Assembly: GCA_964608315.1 (NCBI GenBank)
Contig: CAZSNF010000003.1
Span: 144,862 to 208,861 of the forward strand
From: VXPQ01 sp964608315
GTDB taxonomy: Bacteria; Bacteroidota; Rhodothermia; Rhodothermales; VXPQ01
Reading direction: 5' to 3'
DNA length: 64,000 nucleotides
The position numbers were made by a program, and so were the translations under genes. Positions 20,133 through 29,159 of the stretch are shown piece by piece. Under the pieces are notes generated by a model, which saw nothing but the letters and a program-made list of their open reading frames with translations, was not told the origin of the DNA and did no database searches. Every line of letters starts with the position of its first letter. Positions within the stretch are counted from its first letter, which is position 1.

Positions 20133-21156
20133 AATCCACGCCGAATCCAATACCCGAAGCATCGTATTTCAAACCGGCCCCAAGGCTGAACCCTTCTTCA
20201 TGATCGTCGCCCACGAAAGCGCGCCCCAAACCTCCCCGCAGGGAAAGGATGTTCATGACCGTGTACTCGCCGCCGATCTTCACATGCTCCGCAAAGTCGC
20301 GTGGACGCTGCGCATCCACGGAAATCAGGAACGAGTGCATGTTCGGGTCCAGCGTGGTGAGATCGACGACATCCATCGAAACGCCGATCTGGAACGTCAA
20401 CGGAAGTTCGAAACGCTCCCGTTCGTACACCAGCTCCCGCGAGAAATTACGGGTGTTCATCGCGATGGTAAGGCTCTCGAATCCCGTATCGTACAGTATG
20501 CCGAAATCAACCGCAATGGTGTTCAGCGCATAATCCTCGAAGGTGGCGGATGTACCGTCATCAAGAGAAGTAGCGCCATCATCCGAACGAGCCTTGGCGA
20601 ACGAACCGAGATCCTGCTGGACGTACTTGATGTGGGCGCCTACGGAAAAACGATCCGTGAACGACCGCGCATACCCTACGCCTATGGCAAGCGACGTGGG
20701 GCTGTACGTACCCAGTTCGATGAATCCCTGCTCGTTTTCCGCGCGAACTGTTTCGAAAAACTCCCCGCCGTAGTCCACGTTCATGAACGAGAGTCCAACG
20801 ACGCCGTAATTCCCTCCGCCCGGGCGATACGCCACGCTCGCCGCGTTGTACTGAATGTCCACAATGTAGCTCATGACGCCGAAACCCGCGCTGAAATTAC
20901 CGTCCATGCGCGACATGGCGGCGGGATTGTAAAACATCGCCGTGGAGGAACCCAGCGTAGACGACGTAACGGCGCCGCCCATGGCGGTTGCCCGCGCATC
21001 AACGGACTCCGAAAGAAATTTGAAGCCGGTTTGACCGCGCTTGGCGGTTTCTACCTCGTCGTCCGGGCCCGCAATGCCCGTCTGAGCAAATGTCGAAGGG
21101 GCCGTAAGTAACCCGATGGCTACGAGGAGGCATGTGGTAGCAATACTCCTTTTCAT
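20068..21156 (-). CDS. PorV/PorQ family outer-membrane beta-barrel protein (operon 2)
   Basis: 362 residues from the ATG at 21156; a TTG two codons upstream is also open. Signal peptide ends in PSTFA. Family signature: FKFLSESVDARATAMGGAV, then SSTAMFYNPAAMSRMDG. Strand-rich remainder with C-terminal VHLSF. The C-terminal third (ELPLTFQIGVSMDVVDLTTLDPNMH, RPRDFAEHVKIGGEYT) is close to its paralogue at 3493-4530. By analogy to PorV it may receive T9SS cargo; the sorting-domain gene immediately upstream is the natural candidate. Confidence 0.87.
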   Translation of the reverse strand: MKRSIATTCLLVAIGLLTAPSTFAQTGIAGPDDEVETAKRGQTGFKFLSESVDARATAMGGAVTSSTLGSSTAMFYNPAAMSRMDGNFSAGFGVMSYIVDIQYNAASVAYRPGGGNYGVVGLSFMNVDYGGEFFETVRAENEQGFIELGTYSPTSLAIGVGYARSFTDRFSVGAHIKYVQQDLGSFAKARSDDGATSLDDGTSATFEDYALNTIAVDFGILYDTGFESLTIAMNTRNFSRELVYERERFELPLTFQIGVSMDVVDLTTLDPNMHSFLISVDAQRPRDFAEHVKIGGEYTVMNILSLRGGLGRAFVGDDHEEGFSLGAGLKYDASGIGFGVDYAYTDFGIFDTVQRFAVHLSF

Positions 21157-21243
21157 AATCAAGCCTGATTGAATGTCGATAAGGGGTTTCGTGTGTCGAA
21201 GCCTCGGGGGCGAACCGTCAGGCGGCCCGCCCCCGGGCCCGGG

Positions 21244-23580
21244 TTACCGAATGACCGTGAATTTACGGAATACGCGCTCGCCCTCCGGGGTTTCAACCAC
21301 CGCGATATAAATACCGCTTACGAGCAACTGTCGCGCGCGCGTCGTGAGGTTCCACTTCTCGTCGCCGCTCCCGTCGTCGTGCTCAATGGTCTCAATGAGT
21401 TCGCCGATCTCCGAGTAAATCCTGATCGTGCACTCGCCCGGAATATTGAAGAAGGCGACTTCGTCTTCCTTCGTGAAGCGAATGGACTGGTCGGAGCCAA
21501 GATTGACCGGGTTCGGCACCACGCGCACATCCTCGATCGTCCCGGTAGCGCCGAAAGGCGGGCGCTTCAGGTTCGTGGGCTGGTAAGTCTGCGTAAAGTA
21601 CCGGCTGCTGCGCAACCGCACGCCGCCTCCGGGAACTCCGGCAAGCCCGCTCGGATCGTTCGGAAGTTCCTCGCCCACCGCAACGAGATAGTAGTAGTAA
21701 TCCGTGCCGCGAATGGCCGATTCGTCGTTGAACGACGTCGCGCCCGCATCGAGGGCGGGACCTTCGCAGTCGGGACGCATGCCGCGCAAGCAGACGTACG
21801 GCATCTCGTCTTCCCTGCGACGAAGCCGGCCCGAATTCGCCTCGTCGTCCATGCTGTCCAGCGCGCCCAGCAAATCGCTCGCCTCGCGGACATAGTCGTA
21901 CGCGGGACTCCACCACACATTCCGATCCGTGCGGTACACTTCCCAACCGACGCGGCTGGGACCGCCTGCGGAAGGCGTCCACGCAAGCTCGATCTGACCA
22001 GGCTTGCCGTCCACCGAAAAGGCGCTCGGCGGCAACGGCGGCTGCGCAATCGGATACGTCGTAAGATCGTTCGACGCTTCATAGACGGCCCGGGCCGTGA
22101 CGAAATTCTTGAAGAGCGAATCCCTCGCCGTGAGCACCCACTGATTCTTCGTCATGGCTTCAAGGCCCAAGTCGTATACGTCGTGGTAGCTATATTCCAC
22201 GTCGTCCTTGATCACCCCGTCGCCGTTGGCGTCGTAGCGAATGATGTGATCCCTGTCCCGGCCTGTCAGTTTGAACTCCCGACCGATCGCAAGCGACGCG
22301 TCGAAGTCCAGACCGCCCACCGAACGAACGAAAAGGATACGCACTTCGTCGCCGAACGCCATGTCATAGGGGCCGTACGCCGCGGTGGCGGCATGACCGC
22401 CCTGGCGACCCTGGCTCGGATTGTTCGTCGGCTCCCAGAAAAGCCCGTCTGACTCAATGCGTTCGGCCCACGTGGGGCACATGCGCGTACGAGACACGTC
22501 CGACGAGCACCCTTCCGGCGCGGGCGTGTGATCCTCGCGCGTCAGAATGCCGTCCTCGTAATACTCGAGGTGCGCCGCGCCCGCCGCCGTCAGTTTCTCG
22601 TCCTGGTCCATGAAGCCGATCGTGTGCGGCTGCACCATGCGATCAAAGGTGGGATCGCTGCTGGAATTCGGAGCGTACAGGGGCATTTCCCCATCGAAGT
22701 AAGCCCCTCCGAGGCGGCCTACCGTATCCCCCGCGGCCTGGGACCAGTGCGCTTCAAGAATCGGCGCTCCAAGGTTGTCCCAGTTGCCCGCGGAATAATC
22801 CGGCTCGTAGCCCTTCCACAGGTAATACGCCGTAATATCCAGCGGGTAATCAGCGTGGCCGTCGCCCACGGCGTCCACCATGCTGTACTTGCCCCATACC
22901 TGGCCGCCGTCGCCGATCCACGCCGCCGTATCCGTGCCGCGCCAGCGATGGATCCAGTAGAAGTACGTCTCATTCAATGTCTGGTCCGGCAGTTCAATGT
23001 CCGGATCGTCGTCCGTATTACCCGTGTTCGTGAAGACATACTCGACGATATGATATTCGTCATGGAACGGGTTGCTCCAGGCATAGGCCCGCTTGCGGAC
23101 GGTAACGCCGATGTTCATGTTCCATATGGCTTCATGGACGCGATCGGCCGGCAGATTCGGATCGACCTCGTTCACCACGGCTACGCGGTCGAACGAAGAG
23201 ACGCCGTCCACCGTAACTTCCGAATCGTCCCACTTGGCGATCAACCTGTCCTCCACGGGATAGGCGAAGTCAACGCCGGGGTCGCGGGGACCGATACGGG
23301 ACGTGTAGTACGGATAGGCCTGCCCGGCCGGGTCTGTCCATTCCTTGGCGCCGATCCAGAACGCGCCGGAACGTTCATGCGTCGAATTCCGATGAATGGC
23401 CGGATAGGCCATCAGGTTCGATGTTTCATTCTTGACTCCGACCTGGGGATACCCGTCCTGGTAATCTCCAATGTCGATCCACGTAATGGTGAACTGGCCC
23501 ACGGCCTCGCCGACGCCCAGCGCCCCGAACGAACACGCAAGGATAGCAACCGCAAGAAGCTTGTAGCTGGCTTTCATCAT
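21244..23580 (-). CDS. secreted protein with T9SS type A-like sorting domain (operon 2)
   Basis: 778 residues beginning MMKASYKLLAVAILACSFGALG (signal peptide). The middle shares landmarks with 4612-6858: an ERSGAFWIGAKEWTD-type segment, HRRW/WSN...HDEYHIVEYVFTNTGNTDDDPDIE, a calcium-type motif (YDANGDGVIKDD) and a fibronectin-like stretch (PPSAFSVDGKPGQIELAWTPS). It ends with the sorting domain (VRVVPNPVNLG, TIRIYSEIGELIETI, WNLTTRARQLLVSGIYIAVV, KFTVIR). No catalytic motif recognised. Probably exported by T9SS with help from the adjacent PorV-like protein. Confidence 0.85.
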   Translation of the reverse strand: MMKASYKLLAVAILACSFGALGVGEAVGQFTITWIDIGDYQDGYPQVGVKNETSNLMAYPAIHRNSTHERSGAFWIGAKEWTDPAGQAYPYYTSRIGPRDPGVDFAYPVEDRLIAKWDDSEVTVDGVSSFDRVAVVNEVDPNLPADRVHEAIWNMNIGVTVRKRAYAWSNPFHDEYHIVEYVFTNTGNTDDDPDIELPDQTLNETYFYWIHRWRGTDTAAWIGDGGQVWGKYSMVDAVGDGHADYPLDITAYYLWKGYEPDYSAGNWDNLGAPILEAHWSQAAGDTVGRLGGAYFDGEMPLYAPNSSSDPTFDRMVQPHTIGFMDQDEKLTAAGAAHLEYYEDGILTREDHTPAPEGCSSDVSRTRMCPTWAERIESDGLFWEPTNNPSQGRQGGHAATAAYGPYDMAFGDEVRILFVRSVGGLDFDASLAIGREFKLTGRDRDHIIRYDANGDGVIKDDVEYSYHDVYDLGLEAMTKNQWVLTARDSLFKNFVTARAVYEASNDLTTYPIAQPPLPPSAFSVDGKPGQIELAWTPSAGGPSRVGWEVYRTDRNVWWSPAYDYVREASDLLGALDSMDDEANSGRLRRREDEMPYVCLRGMRPDCEGPALDAGATSFNDESAIRGTDYYYYLVAVGEELPNDPSGLAGVPGGGVRLRSSRYFTQTYQPTNLKRPPFGATGTIEDVRVVPNPVNLGSDQSIRFTKEDEVAFFNIPGECTIRIYSEIGELIETIEHDDGSGDEKWNLTTRARQLLVSGIYIAVVETPEGERVFRKFTVIR

Positions 23581-23677
23581 GGTTTTGTTTCTTATGTAAG
23601 AATAACTGCCGGCGACGATGTCTCCGAATAGATTCGTCCGGGGGTCGCTGGCCGTCCCCCGGACGAATCCGTTTCGT

Positions 23678-26600
23678 TCAGAAGCTTACCCGCAGGCCAA
23701 ATGTGACCCGGCGCGGATTCAGGAAGGTGTTGAACCGGTGATTCGGCATATCGATGTACGCCTTGTCTTCCAGCGCTTGATCCAGTTCGCCCTGGGGAAC
23801 GTTTTCCCAGGCGCTGCCTGTCCAGCGGTGATACGTACCCGTATCTCCCGCATACACCCAGCCGGCCTCGAAACCTGCGTCGGGCGCCTCCGGCAACGTG
23901 GCCTTGGCCTCTATCGGCTGGAACGCAACGTCCCAATCGCGGAATACGCCCGGCCTGTCGTCGCCCGGAACCCATTCGTAGGGCTTGGAACTGCCTTCCG
24001 GCAGCTGGTCGAAAATATCCTCGGGCAAATGCAGCGAACGCATGTAATCCCCCGGGTCGTCTCCCTGGCGTTCGAGGAAAGCGCCGCCCCAGTTCAAATG
24101 CCGCAGGTTGAAGACATTGTCGATGTCCGCAAACACCTGCAACCGCGTAGGCCCGGCGCTGAAGTGCTTCGTAAAGCGCAGATCGAAGTTCCAGTAATCA
24201 CGATACCGGACATTGTTGCGCACTTCCGGAATGCTGGCGGAAAAATCGCCCGCCCAAGTCAACGCCTGGCCCTTGCGCCATTCGCCGAGGAGGCTGATGC
24301 GGAAATTCCCCAAGGGGTTTCCGCCGGCGATTTCGGGACCGAAGCCCTGTGGCGTAAGCAACAGCAAGTTCGCATTCGCGAACGGCTCGGCTACCGGCGC
24401 CGACTGCCTGTAATCCGTGGAAGTACGCAGCCAGTTCACCATCTGGAACGAGTTCTCGTAGAACTGCGAATACCCGAAGTTGCCCGACTTGCGCTGCTGG
24501 TACGTGAAGTTCGCAAAACCCTGCACCCATTTGCCCCGGTTCTTGGAGATGCTGAACTCCGCGCCCCGCGTATCCGAGTAATGCCACGGCATCTTCGTGC
24601 TGTAATTCACGACGCCGCCCAGGCTCTGGAAATTGACGGTCCGGGTTTCTTCCTTGTTGTCCCGGTAGTACCCGGAAATACGCAGGAGGAATTGATCCAG
24701 CACGTTCTGGTCGAAGCCCAGTTCGTACGCCACCGTCTTGGGCAACGGATGCTCCGGATTCGCCAGCTGATCGATGCCGCCCGCCTTGGACTGCTGAACG
24801 CCCAGTACGTCGTAGGCGTCCATCATCTGGCGGAAGTGCCCGTAGTTAAAGTACAACTTGCTGTTCGTCGTGATCGGGAAGGAAATGCCCACGCGCGGGC
24901 TGACGGCCAACCGGGAGGAGACGGATTCCTTATCGAGATCATCGTCCAGCCTGTCCCGGTCGAAGCGCAAAATGCCGTCGTAGTATCCGTAATTCCACCA
25001 TTCCGTGTTCGGGTCGAAATAATCGAGGCGAACGCCGAGATTGGCGATCATGCCCTGAAATTCGAGCTTGCCCTGCGCGTAGGCCGCGCCCTGCACCGGC
25101 GAACCGTCCCATGGCCAACGAGCGCCCGACTGCGGACCCGCGAGGGCAATGTTGATGCTGGCGTAATTCATGTCGTAATCGCTGAAGATCAGCTCGGCGC
25201 CGGTCTTGAACAACAGGAAGCGGTTGAGCTGGCTCGTCAGGTCAAAGCGACCGGTGTACACCGTCACGGACGAGGTGTCGCGGGTCTTGACCCAGTGGCC
25301 GCCCGTCGATTCGTCAGTCAGGATGTTCCCGCCGATCCCGGCGAATCCCATGGGCTCCTGTCCGGAGCAGTACGGAGTCGTTTCGCCGTCGCCGGTGACG
25401 TCGGATCCGCCGCCGAAGCACACGATGCCGTCTTCCTGCCCGACCAGGCCATTAAAGCCGTCGTTGATGCGGCCGAAGTTATCCGTCCAGGGAACGCGCA
25501 CGAGCTCGTACGGCTCGCAGGATTCGCCATTGGGGCCCGTGCCGCTGGAGGAGCATACGTACGATCCGTCCCGCAACACCGGAAGCCTGGTCTGGTAATC
25601 CGACGCCATTCGCTGAAGGCCTACCTCGTAGAACGTATTCTGATTCAGCGTATGCGTAAGCTGCAAGCCCAGCATGTCGTGATTGATGTCGCCGATGGGC
25701 CACTGCCCGTCCGTAAACAATTCGTCCCCGCGAATGTCGATCTCCCAGATCTGCTTGCCTACGTCGCGGTCTTCGTTCTGCCACCACGGATAGGCCGGAA
25801 TATCGCCGGACCACAGCTGGGTGCCACTGGCGTTTTCCTGCCATACCTGGCCGCGCTGCCGGGTGCCGAGCGCATGCGCCGTCACTTTCATGCCGGGAGC
25901 CACGTTGGAAATCAACTTGACCTGATAGGTATTGTCCGTGTACGCTTCGCGGTCCTGCGGGTACAGATAGGATGTCTGGGTGCCGCGGTACGACGCAAGA
26001 AAACGCAAATCGCCAAGATACTGGCTGACGCCCGGTATCGGGCCGCCGACCGTAATGTCGGCGTCGTAATCCGGCATCGTAATCTCGTTGCTCTTACGCC
26101 ACATGTAATGCCAGTAGTCGATCATGTCCGATTCGGTCACGTCGAACCCTTCGTCATGCAGCCGGGTCAGAATGCCTTCCCAGCCGGGAAACGGCTTGTA
26201 CTGCCGGGCCTGGTACGAATCCCACACGTCGCCCGAACCATTCAGTCGAACCGCAGGATCCAGCACCGGGCGCGCAAACCAGGTGTCGCATTCGATGGGA
26301 ATGGACGAGCCTGAATAATCGCAGCTGGACGGCAATTGATGATAAGCGTCGAACGTCTTGTCCTGGGCCGGCGCATAGCGAATAAGCGCATCCACCGTGT
26401 AGTTCGTGCGGGAAGGCTCTTTCGTGGCTACGTTCACGATGCCGGAACGCACGTTTCCGTACTCCGCGCTGAACCCGCCCGTCTGCACCTGCACCTCCTC
26501 GAGCGACGTATAACTGACGCTGGTCAGGGGGTCGTTGTGGCGACCGGTGCGCATCTGCAAGCCGTCTACGATAAAGGCCACCTCGTTGAGGCCGCCGCCG

Positions 26601-27082
26601 CGTACGCGCATGCCCGGCTCGATGCCCGCCTGCAGGTCCAGCACTTCCGAAACGCCCGCCACCGGCAGGTCCTGAAAGTCCTGGGCGCTCAGGTTCGCCA
26701 CGTTCGCCGAAACGTCGGCCTGTACGATAGGCTGCTCGGCGACCACGACCACCTCTTCGAGCCCCACGGTTTCTTCGCTAAGGTCGAAGTCCACCGTGGT
26801 CGTAAGGTCCGTGCTTACGTGAATTCCCTGCTGCACCGCCGTCGTATAGCCGATGAACGACGCCTGAAGATTGTACGTGCCGGGACGCACGTTCAGAATG
26901 TGGTAGAAACCTTCGGCGTCGGTGACGGCGCCTTGCGTGGTGCCCTCGATCACCACGTTCACGCCGGGAAGCGAGTCCCCGGTGTTCCCGTCAGTGACCT
27001 GACCAGCGATCTTGCCCTGCTGCGCCCAGGCTGTGGCCGGGATAAGCAATGCAAGCGTAAACAGTAGCTTTGCCAGTCTCAT
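23678..27082 (-). CDS. TonB-dependent outer-membrane receptor (operon 2)
   Basis: 1134 residues; start at the ATG giving MRLAKLLFTLALLIPATAWA, chosen by identity of layout with the operon 1 receptor (a second ATG 6 nt upstream is possible). Domains: signal peptide, CarboxypepD_reg-like (GKIAGQVTDGNTGDSLPGVNV), plug (EEVVVVAEQPIVQADVSANVA, FIVDGLQMRTGRHNDPLTSVS, YGNVRSGIVNVATKEP) and barrel ending RVTFGLRVSF. The N-terminal 250 residues are strongly similar to 6912-10142. Not followed by a SusD homologue. Ligand unknown. Confidence 0.9.
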   Translation of the reverse strand: MRLAKLLFTLALLIPATAWAQQGKIAGQVTDGNTGDSLPGVNVVIEGTTQGAVTDAEGFYHILNVRPGTYNLQASFIGYTTAVQQGIHVSTDLTTTVDFDLSEETVGLEEVVVVAEQPIVQADVSANVANLSAQDFQDLPVAGVSEVLDLQAGIEPGMRVRGGGLNEVAFIVDGLQMRTGRHNDPLTSVSYTSLEEVQVQTGGFSAEYGNVRSGIVNVATKEPSRTNYTVDALIRYAPAQDKTFDAYHQLPSSCDYSGSSIPIECDTWFARPVLDPAVRLNGSGDVWDSYQARQYKPFPGWEGILTRLHDEGFDVTESDMIDYWHYMWRKSNEITMPDYDADITVGGPIPGVSQYLGDLRFLASYRGTQTSYLYPQDREAYTDNTYQVKLISNVAPGMKVTAHALGTRQRGQVWQENASGTQLWSGDIPAYPWWQNEDRDVGKQIWEIDIRGDELFTDGQWPIGDINHDMLGLQLTHTLNQNTFYEVGLQRMASDYQTRLPVLRDGSYVCSSSGTGPNGESCEPYELVRVPWTDNFGRINDGFNGLVGQEDGIVCFGGGSDVTGDGETTPYCSGQEPMGFAGIGGNILTDESTGGHWVKTRDTSSVTVYTGRFDLTSQLNRFLLFKTGAELIFSDYDMNYASINIALAGPQSGARWPWDGSPVQGAAYAQGKLEFQGMIANLGVRLDYFDPNTEWWNYGYYDGILRFDRDRLDDDLDKESVSSRLAVSPRVGISFPITTNSKLYFNYGHFRQMMDAYDVLGVQQSKAGGIDQLANPEHPLPKTVAYELGFDQNVLDQFLLRISGYYRDNKEETRTVNFQSLGGVVNYSTKMPWHYSDTRGAEFSISKNRGKWVQGFANFTYQQRKSGNFGYSQFYENSFQMVNWLRTSTDYRQSAPVAEPFANANLLLLTPQGFGPEIAGGNPLGNFRISLLGEWRKGQALTWAGDFSASIPEVRNNVRYRDYWNFDLRFTKHFSAGPTRLQVFADIDNVFNLRHLNWGGAFLERQGDDPGDYMRSLHLPEDIFDQLPEGSSKPYEWVPGDDRPGVFRDWDVAFQPIEAKATLPEAPDAGFEAGWVYAGDTGTYHRWTGSAWENVPQGELDQALEDKAYIDMPNHRFNTFLNPRRVTFGLRVSF

Positions 27083-27190
27083 GTGCATGACCCTCTGGTA
27101 TTTATGTTGGTTGGCGAATAACGCTTCAAAAAGAGCGCGACGACCCGGCGCGCCATAGAGCGCCGCGGGTGGGTGCGCGCAAAATCGAAG

Positions 27191-27221
27191 AGAGTTTACG
27201 TCATATAAAACAACAATGCAA
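27191..27221 (-). promoter_or_regulatory. predicted Bacteroidota-type promoter of operon 2
   Basis: On the minus strand an A-rich tract precedes CTTGCATTGTTGTTT with TTG at 27221-27219, then a 20-nt spacer and TAAACTCT from 27198. The TA is exactly 115 nt upstream of the receptor ATG, the same distance as in operon 1. The leader 27083-27190 contains no gene. The remaining gap to 27327 ends in a truncated MITE end (27299-27317). Confidence 0.45.
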
Positions 27222-27298
27222 GAAAAGAATAAATTTTTTTCTTGCCGTCTTCACGCGCCGCTCGATCCGACCGAATCGGGAACCCCTGAGGATACGCC

Positions 27299-27317
27299 AG
27301 AAATACTCTGATTAAAG
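27299..27317. repeat. isolated MITE end
   Basis: ATACTCTGATTAAAG matches the terminal repeat of the MITE family at 13745 and 28661, without the rest of the element. It lies about 11 bp beyond the stop codon of the dehydrogenase gene. Solo ends at similar positions after genes occur at about 47989 (partial) and 51334. Confidence 0.5.
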
Positions 27318-27327
27318 ATACCCTGAA

Positions 27328-28362
27328 TCAGTCCGCGGGAACGAACAGGGTCTTCACGCCGCGCCGCCGTTCGAAGCCTTCGAAGGCCTCTTTCCATTTC
27401 GTAACCTCGAAGACGTCGGTGACGAGCGGCTTCGTGCGCACCTGCCCGCCTTGCAGCAGTTGCAACGCGCGCAGCCAGGCGGGGGGCACGCTTGCGTTGC
27501 TTCCGGTAACGACCAGTTCCTTGTAGCATACCTGGTCCAGGTCCCAGGCGACGGGTTTGCCGAAAAGGCCGATCTGCACATACCGCCCCGCTCGCCGAAC
27601 CAGGTCCAGCAGCCCGGCGGCGGCTTCTCCCGCGCCCGAGCATTCGTATACTACGTCGGCCCCCATGCCTTCGGGGGTCAGGGCGGCCACCAGGTCCCGG
27701 GGGCTTTCGCGCCGCACGTTAACGATATGGTCCGCCCCCAGCGAACGGGCCAGTTCCAGACGGCGTTCGTCGCCGTCCGCGCCAAGCGCCACCACCGCGG
27801 CGCCCGCCGCCTTCGCAACCTGCAACGCAAGCAGCCCGATGGCGCCGGGACCCGCCACGACCGCCACGTCGCCGGGAAACACCGTGGGGACGCTCGACAC
27901 GGCGTGCACCACGCAGGCCAGCGGCTCCGTCAGGGCGCCTGCCTGGAAATCCACATTCTCCGGCAATACATGGATGTTGGCCGCCGGGACAATCACGTGC
28001 CGGGCGAACCCTCCGTTGACCGCCGACCCGATCGAACGGCGACGCAAGCACAGGTTCGCTCGTCCGGCGCGGCAATAGCGACACCCCCCGCAGGTAGAAA
28101 AATAGGTTTCCGTCGTTACGCGCAGGCCCGGCGCAAGGCGCTCCACGTCGTCTCCGGCGTCCGCAATCTCCCCCGCCACTTCGTGCCCGAGCACGACGGG
28201 AGGCCGCGAAGGAAATTCGTCCTTATATATATGGAGGTCCGTGCCGCATATCCCGGCGGCCCGCACCCGAATCTTGACCTGCCCGGGTCCCGGATGCGGT
28301 TCGGGAATGTCCCGGAGCTCGATATGCCCCGCGCCGGGAGCGACTTTCATGACGGCTTTCAT
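27328..28362 (-). CDS. zinc-dependent medium-chain alcohol dehydrogenase (threonine/sorbitol dehydrogenase-like)
   Basis: 344 residues, the usual length for this family; the ATG beginning MKAVMKVAPGAGHIELRD is chosen over an upstream extension with no family match. Catalytic zinc motifs: CGTDLHIY and GHEVAGE. Structural zinc cysteines: CGGCRYCRAGRANLC. Rossmann NAD-binding loop: VAGPGAIGLLALQVAKAAG. It oxidises a secondary alcohol of a sugar or polyol using NAD(P)+. It is close to sugar-acid catabolic genes but on the opposite strand, so a link to that pathway is inference; L-threonine 3-dehydrogenase is an alternative. Confidence 0.85.
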   Translation of the reverse strand: MKAVMKVAPGAGHIELRDIPEPHPGPGQVKIRVRAAGICGTDLHIYKDEFPSRPPVVLGHEVAGEIADAGDDVERLAPGLRVTTETYFSTCGGCRYCRAGRANLCLRRRSIGSAVNGGFARHVIVPAANIHVLPENVDFQAGALTEPLACVVHAVSSVPTVFPGDVAVVAGPGAIGLLALQVAKAAGAAVVALGADGDERRLELARSLGADHIVNVRRESPRDLVAALTPEGMGADVVYECSGAGEAAAGLLDLVRRAGRYVQIGLFGKPVAWDLDQVCYKELVVTGSNASVPPAWLRALQLLQGGQVRTKPLVTDVFEVTKWKEAFEGFERRRGVKTLFVPAD

Positions 28363-28486
28363 ACGACAGTTCGGTTCGGTAAATATCCTCTTGCGGCGAA
28401 CAGGCGGTCCGGCGGCGACTATTTCCATTGCGGACGGCTCGTTTGCGCCGGCCCCCCGGGTCCCCGGGCGCGCGCCGTTTTCCAAA

Positions 28487-28660
28487 GGATACGCTGATCA
28501 AATCCGAAAATCCCGGAGGCTGCGGAGTGGTGGAACGGGTCTGTGGCGCGCCTTTGAGCGAAACATCGGGCCCAAAAATATCCCGCCAGCTCATGGCCTG
28601 CGCACCCTAATATGTATTCGCGAAAAGGCGCGCCACAGACCCTCCCGATCACCTTGCCTT
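28487..28660. repeat. MITE-like end enclosing a large hairpin element
   Basis: Begins with GGATACGCTGATCAAAT (28487-28503), a variant of the MITE end. Inside, 28537-28642 is a second element with inverted ends GGGTCTGTGGCGCGCCTTT and AAAGGCGCGCCACAGACCC. Its interior (GAGCGAAACATCGGGCCC, GCGCACCCTAATATGTATTCGCG) is nearly identical to 32697-32799. No gene. Confidence 0.65.
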
Positions 28661-28918
28661 AAGGATACTCTGATTAAATGTGCAAAGTTCAGAGGCTGCG
28701 AGAGGGGCTCTGGCAAGGAATGACGAAGCAATGTGGCAGGCCCCACATAATGAGGAATGACACAGCCAGAGCGCCTCTCGCAGCCTCCCGAAGGGCGCTT
28801 CACGTCCGCCATGTCCCGAATCCGCAGCGTTTACCGCTGATTTCAACGACACCGGCACAATGTCCTGTACGCACCAACGTGAAGCGCTGATCGAAGCAAA
28901 TTTAATCAGAGTGTCCTT
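28661..28918. repeat. MITE-like element, long copy with internal insertion
   Basis: Left end AAGGATACTCTGATTAAAT, right end ATTTAATCAGAGTGTCCTT; both ends are bordered by TTAA. The interior matches 13745-13908 (CAAAGTTCAGAGG, GAATCCGCAGCGTTTACCG, CGTGAAGCGCTGATCGAAGC), plus an extra hairpin with arms GAGGGGCTCTGGC and GCCAGAGCGCCTC. No gene. Confidence 0.75.
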
Positions 28919-29102
28919 AAAATGCGCAAAGTTCAGAGGCTGCGAAGGGCGCATCGCGTCCGCAAAGACAGGAACACAAAGGCCCTTCGCAGAATTTACG
29001 GATACGCTGATCAAAACCGCTTTGCCCGGCGCGTCGCATTCACTCCCGGGAACGTCATGCCGCATCGTTGAAATCAGCAGAAAACACTGCGGATTCGAGT
29101 TG
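28919..29102. repeat. tandem partial MITE fragments
   Basis: Repeats the block GCAAAGTTCAGAGGCTGCG directly after the complete copy and reaches a variant end (GGATACGCTGATCAAA, near 28999). Then, inverted at about 29066-29102, comes a piece resembling GAATCCGCAGTGTTTTCTGC from the element interior. Contains no gene; the aldehyde dehydrogenase starts 58 bp later. Confidence 0.55.
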
Positions 29103-29159
29103 TCGAGACGCGCCGCGCCTTGCATTTTTATTAAAAATTCACAGTACCGGCCTGGTCCC

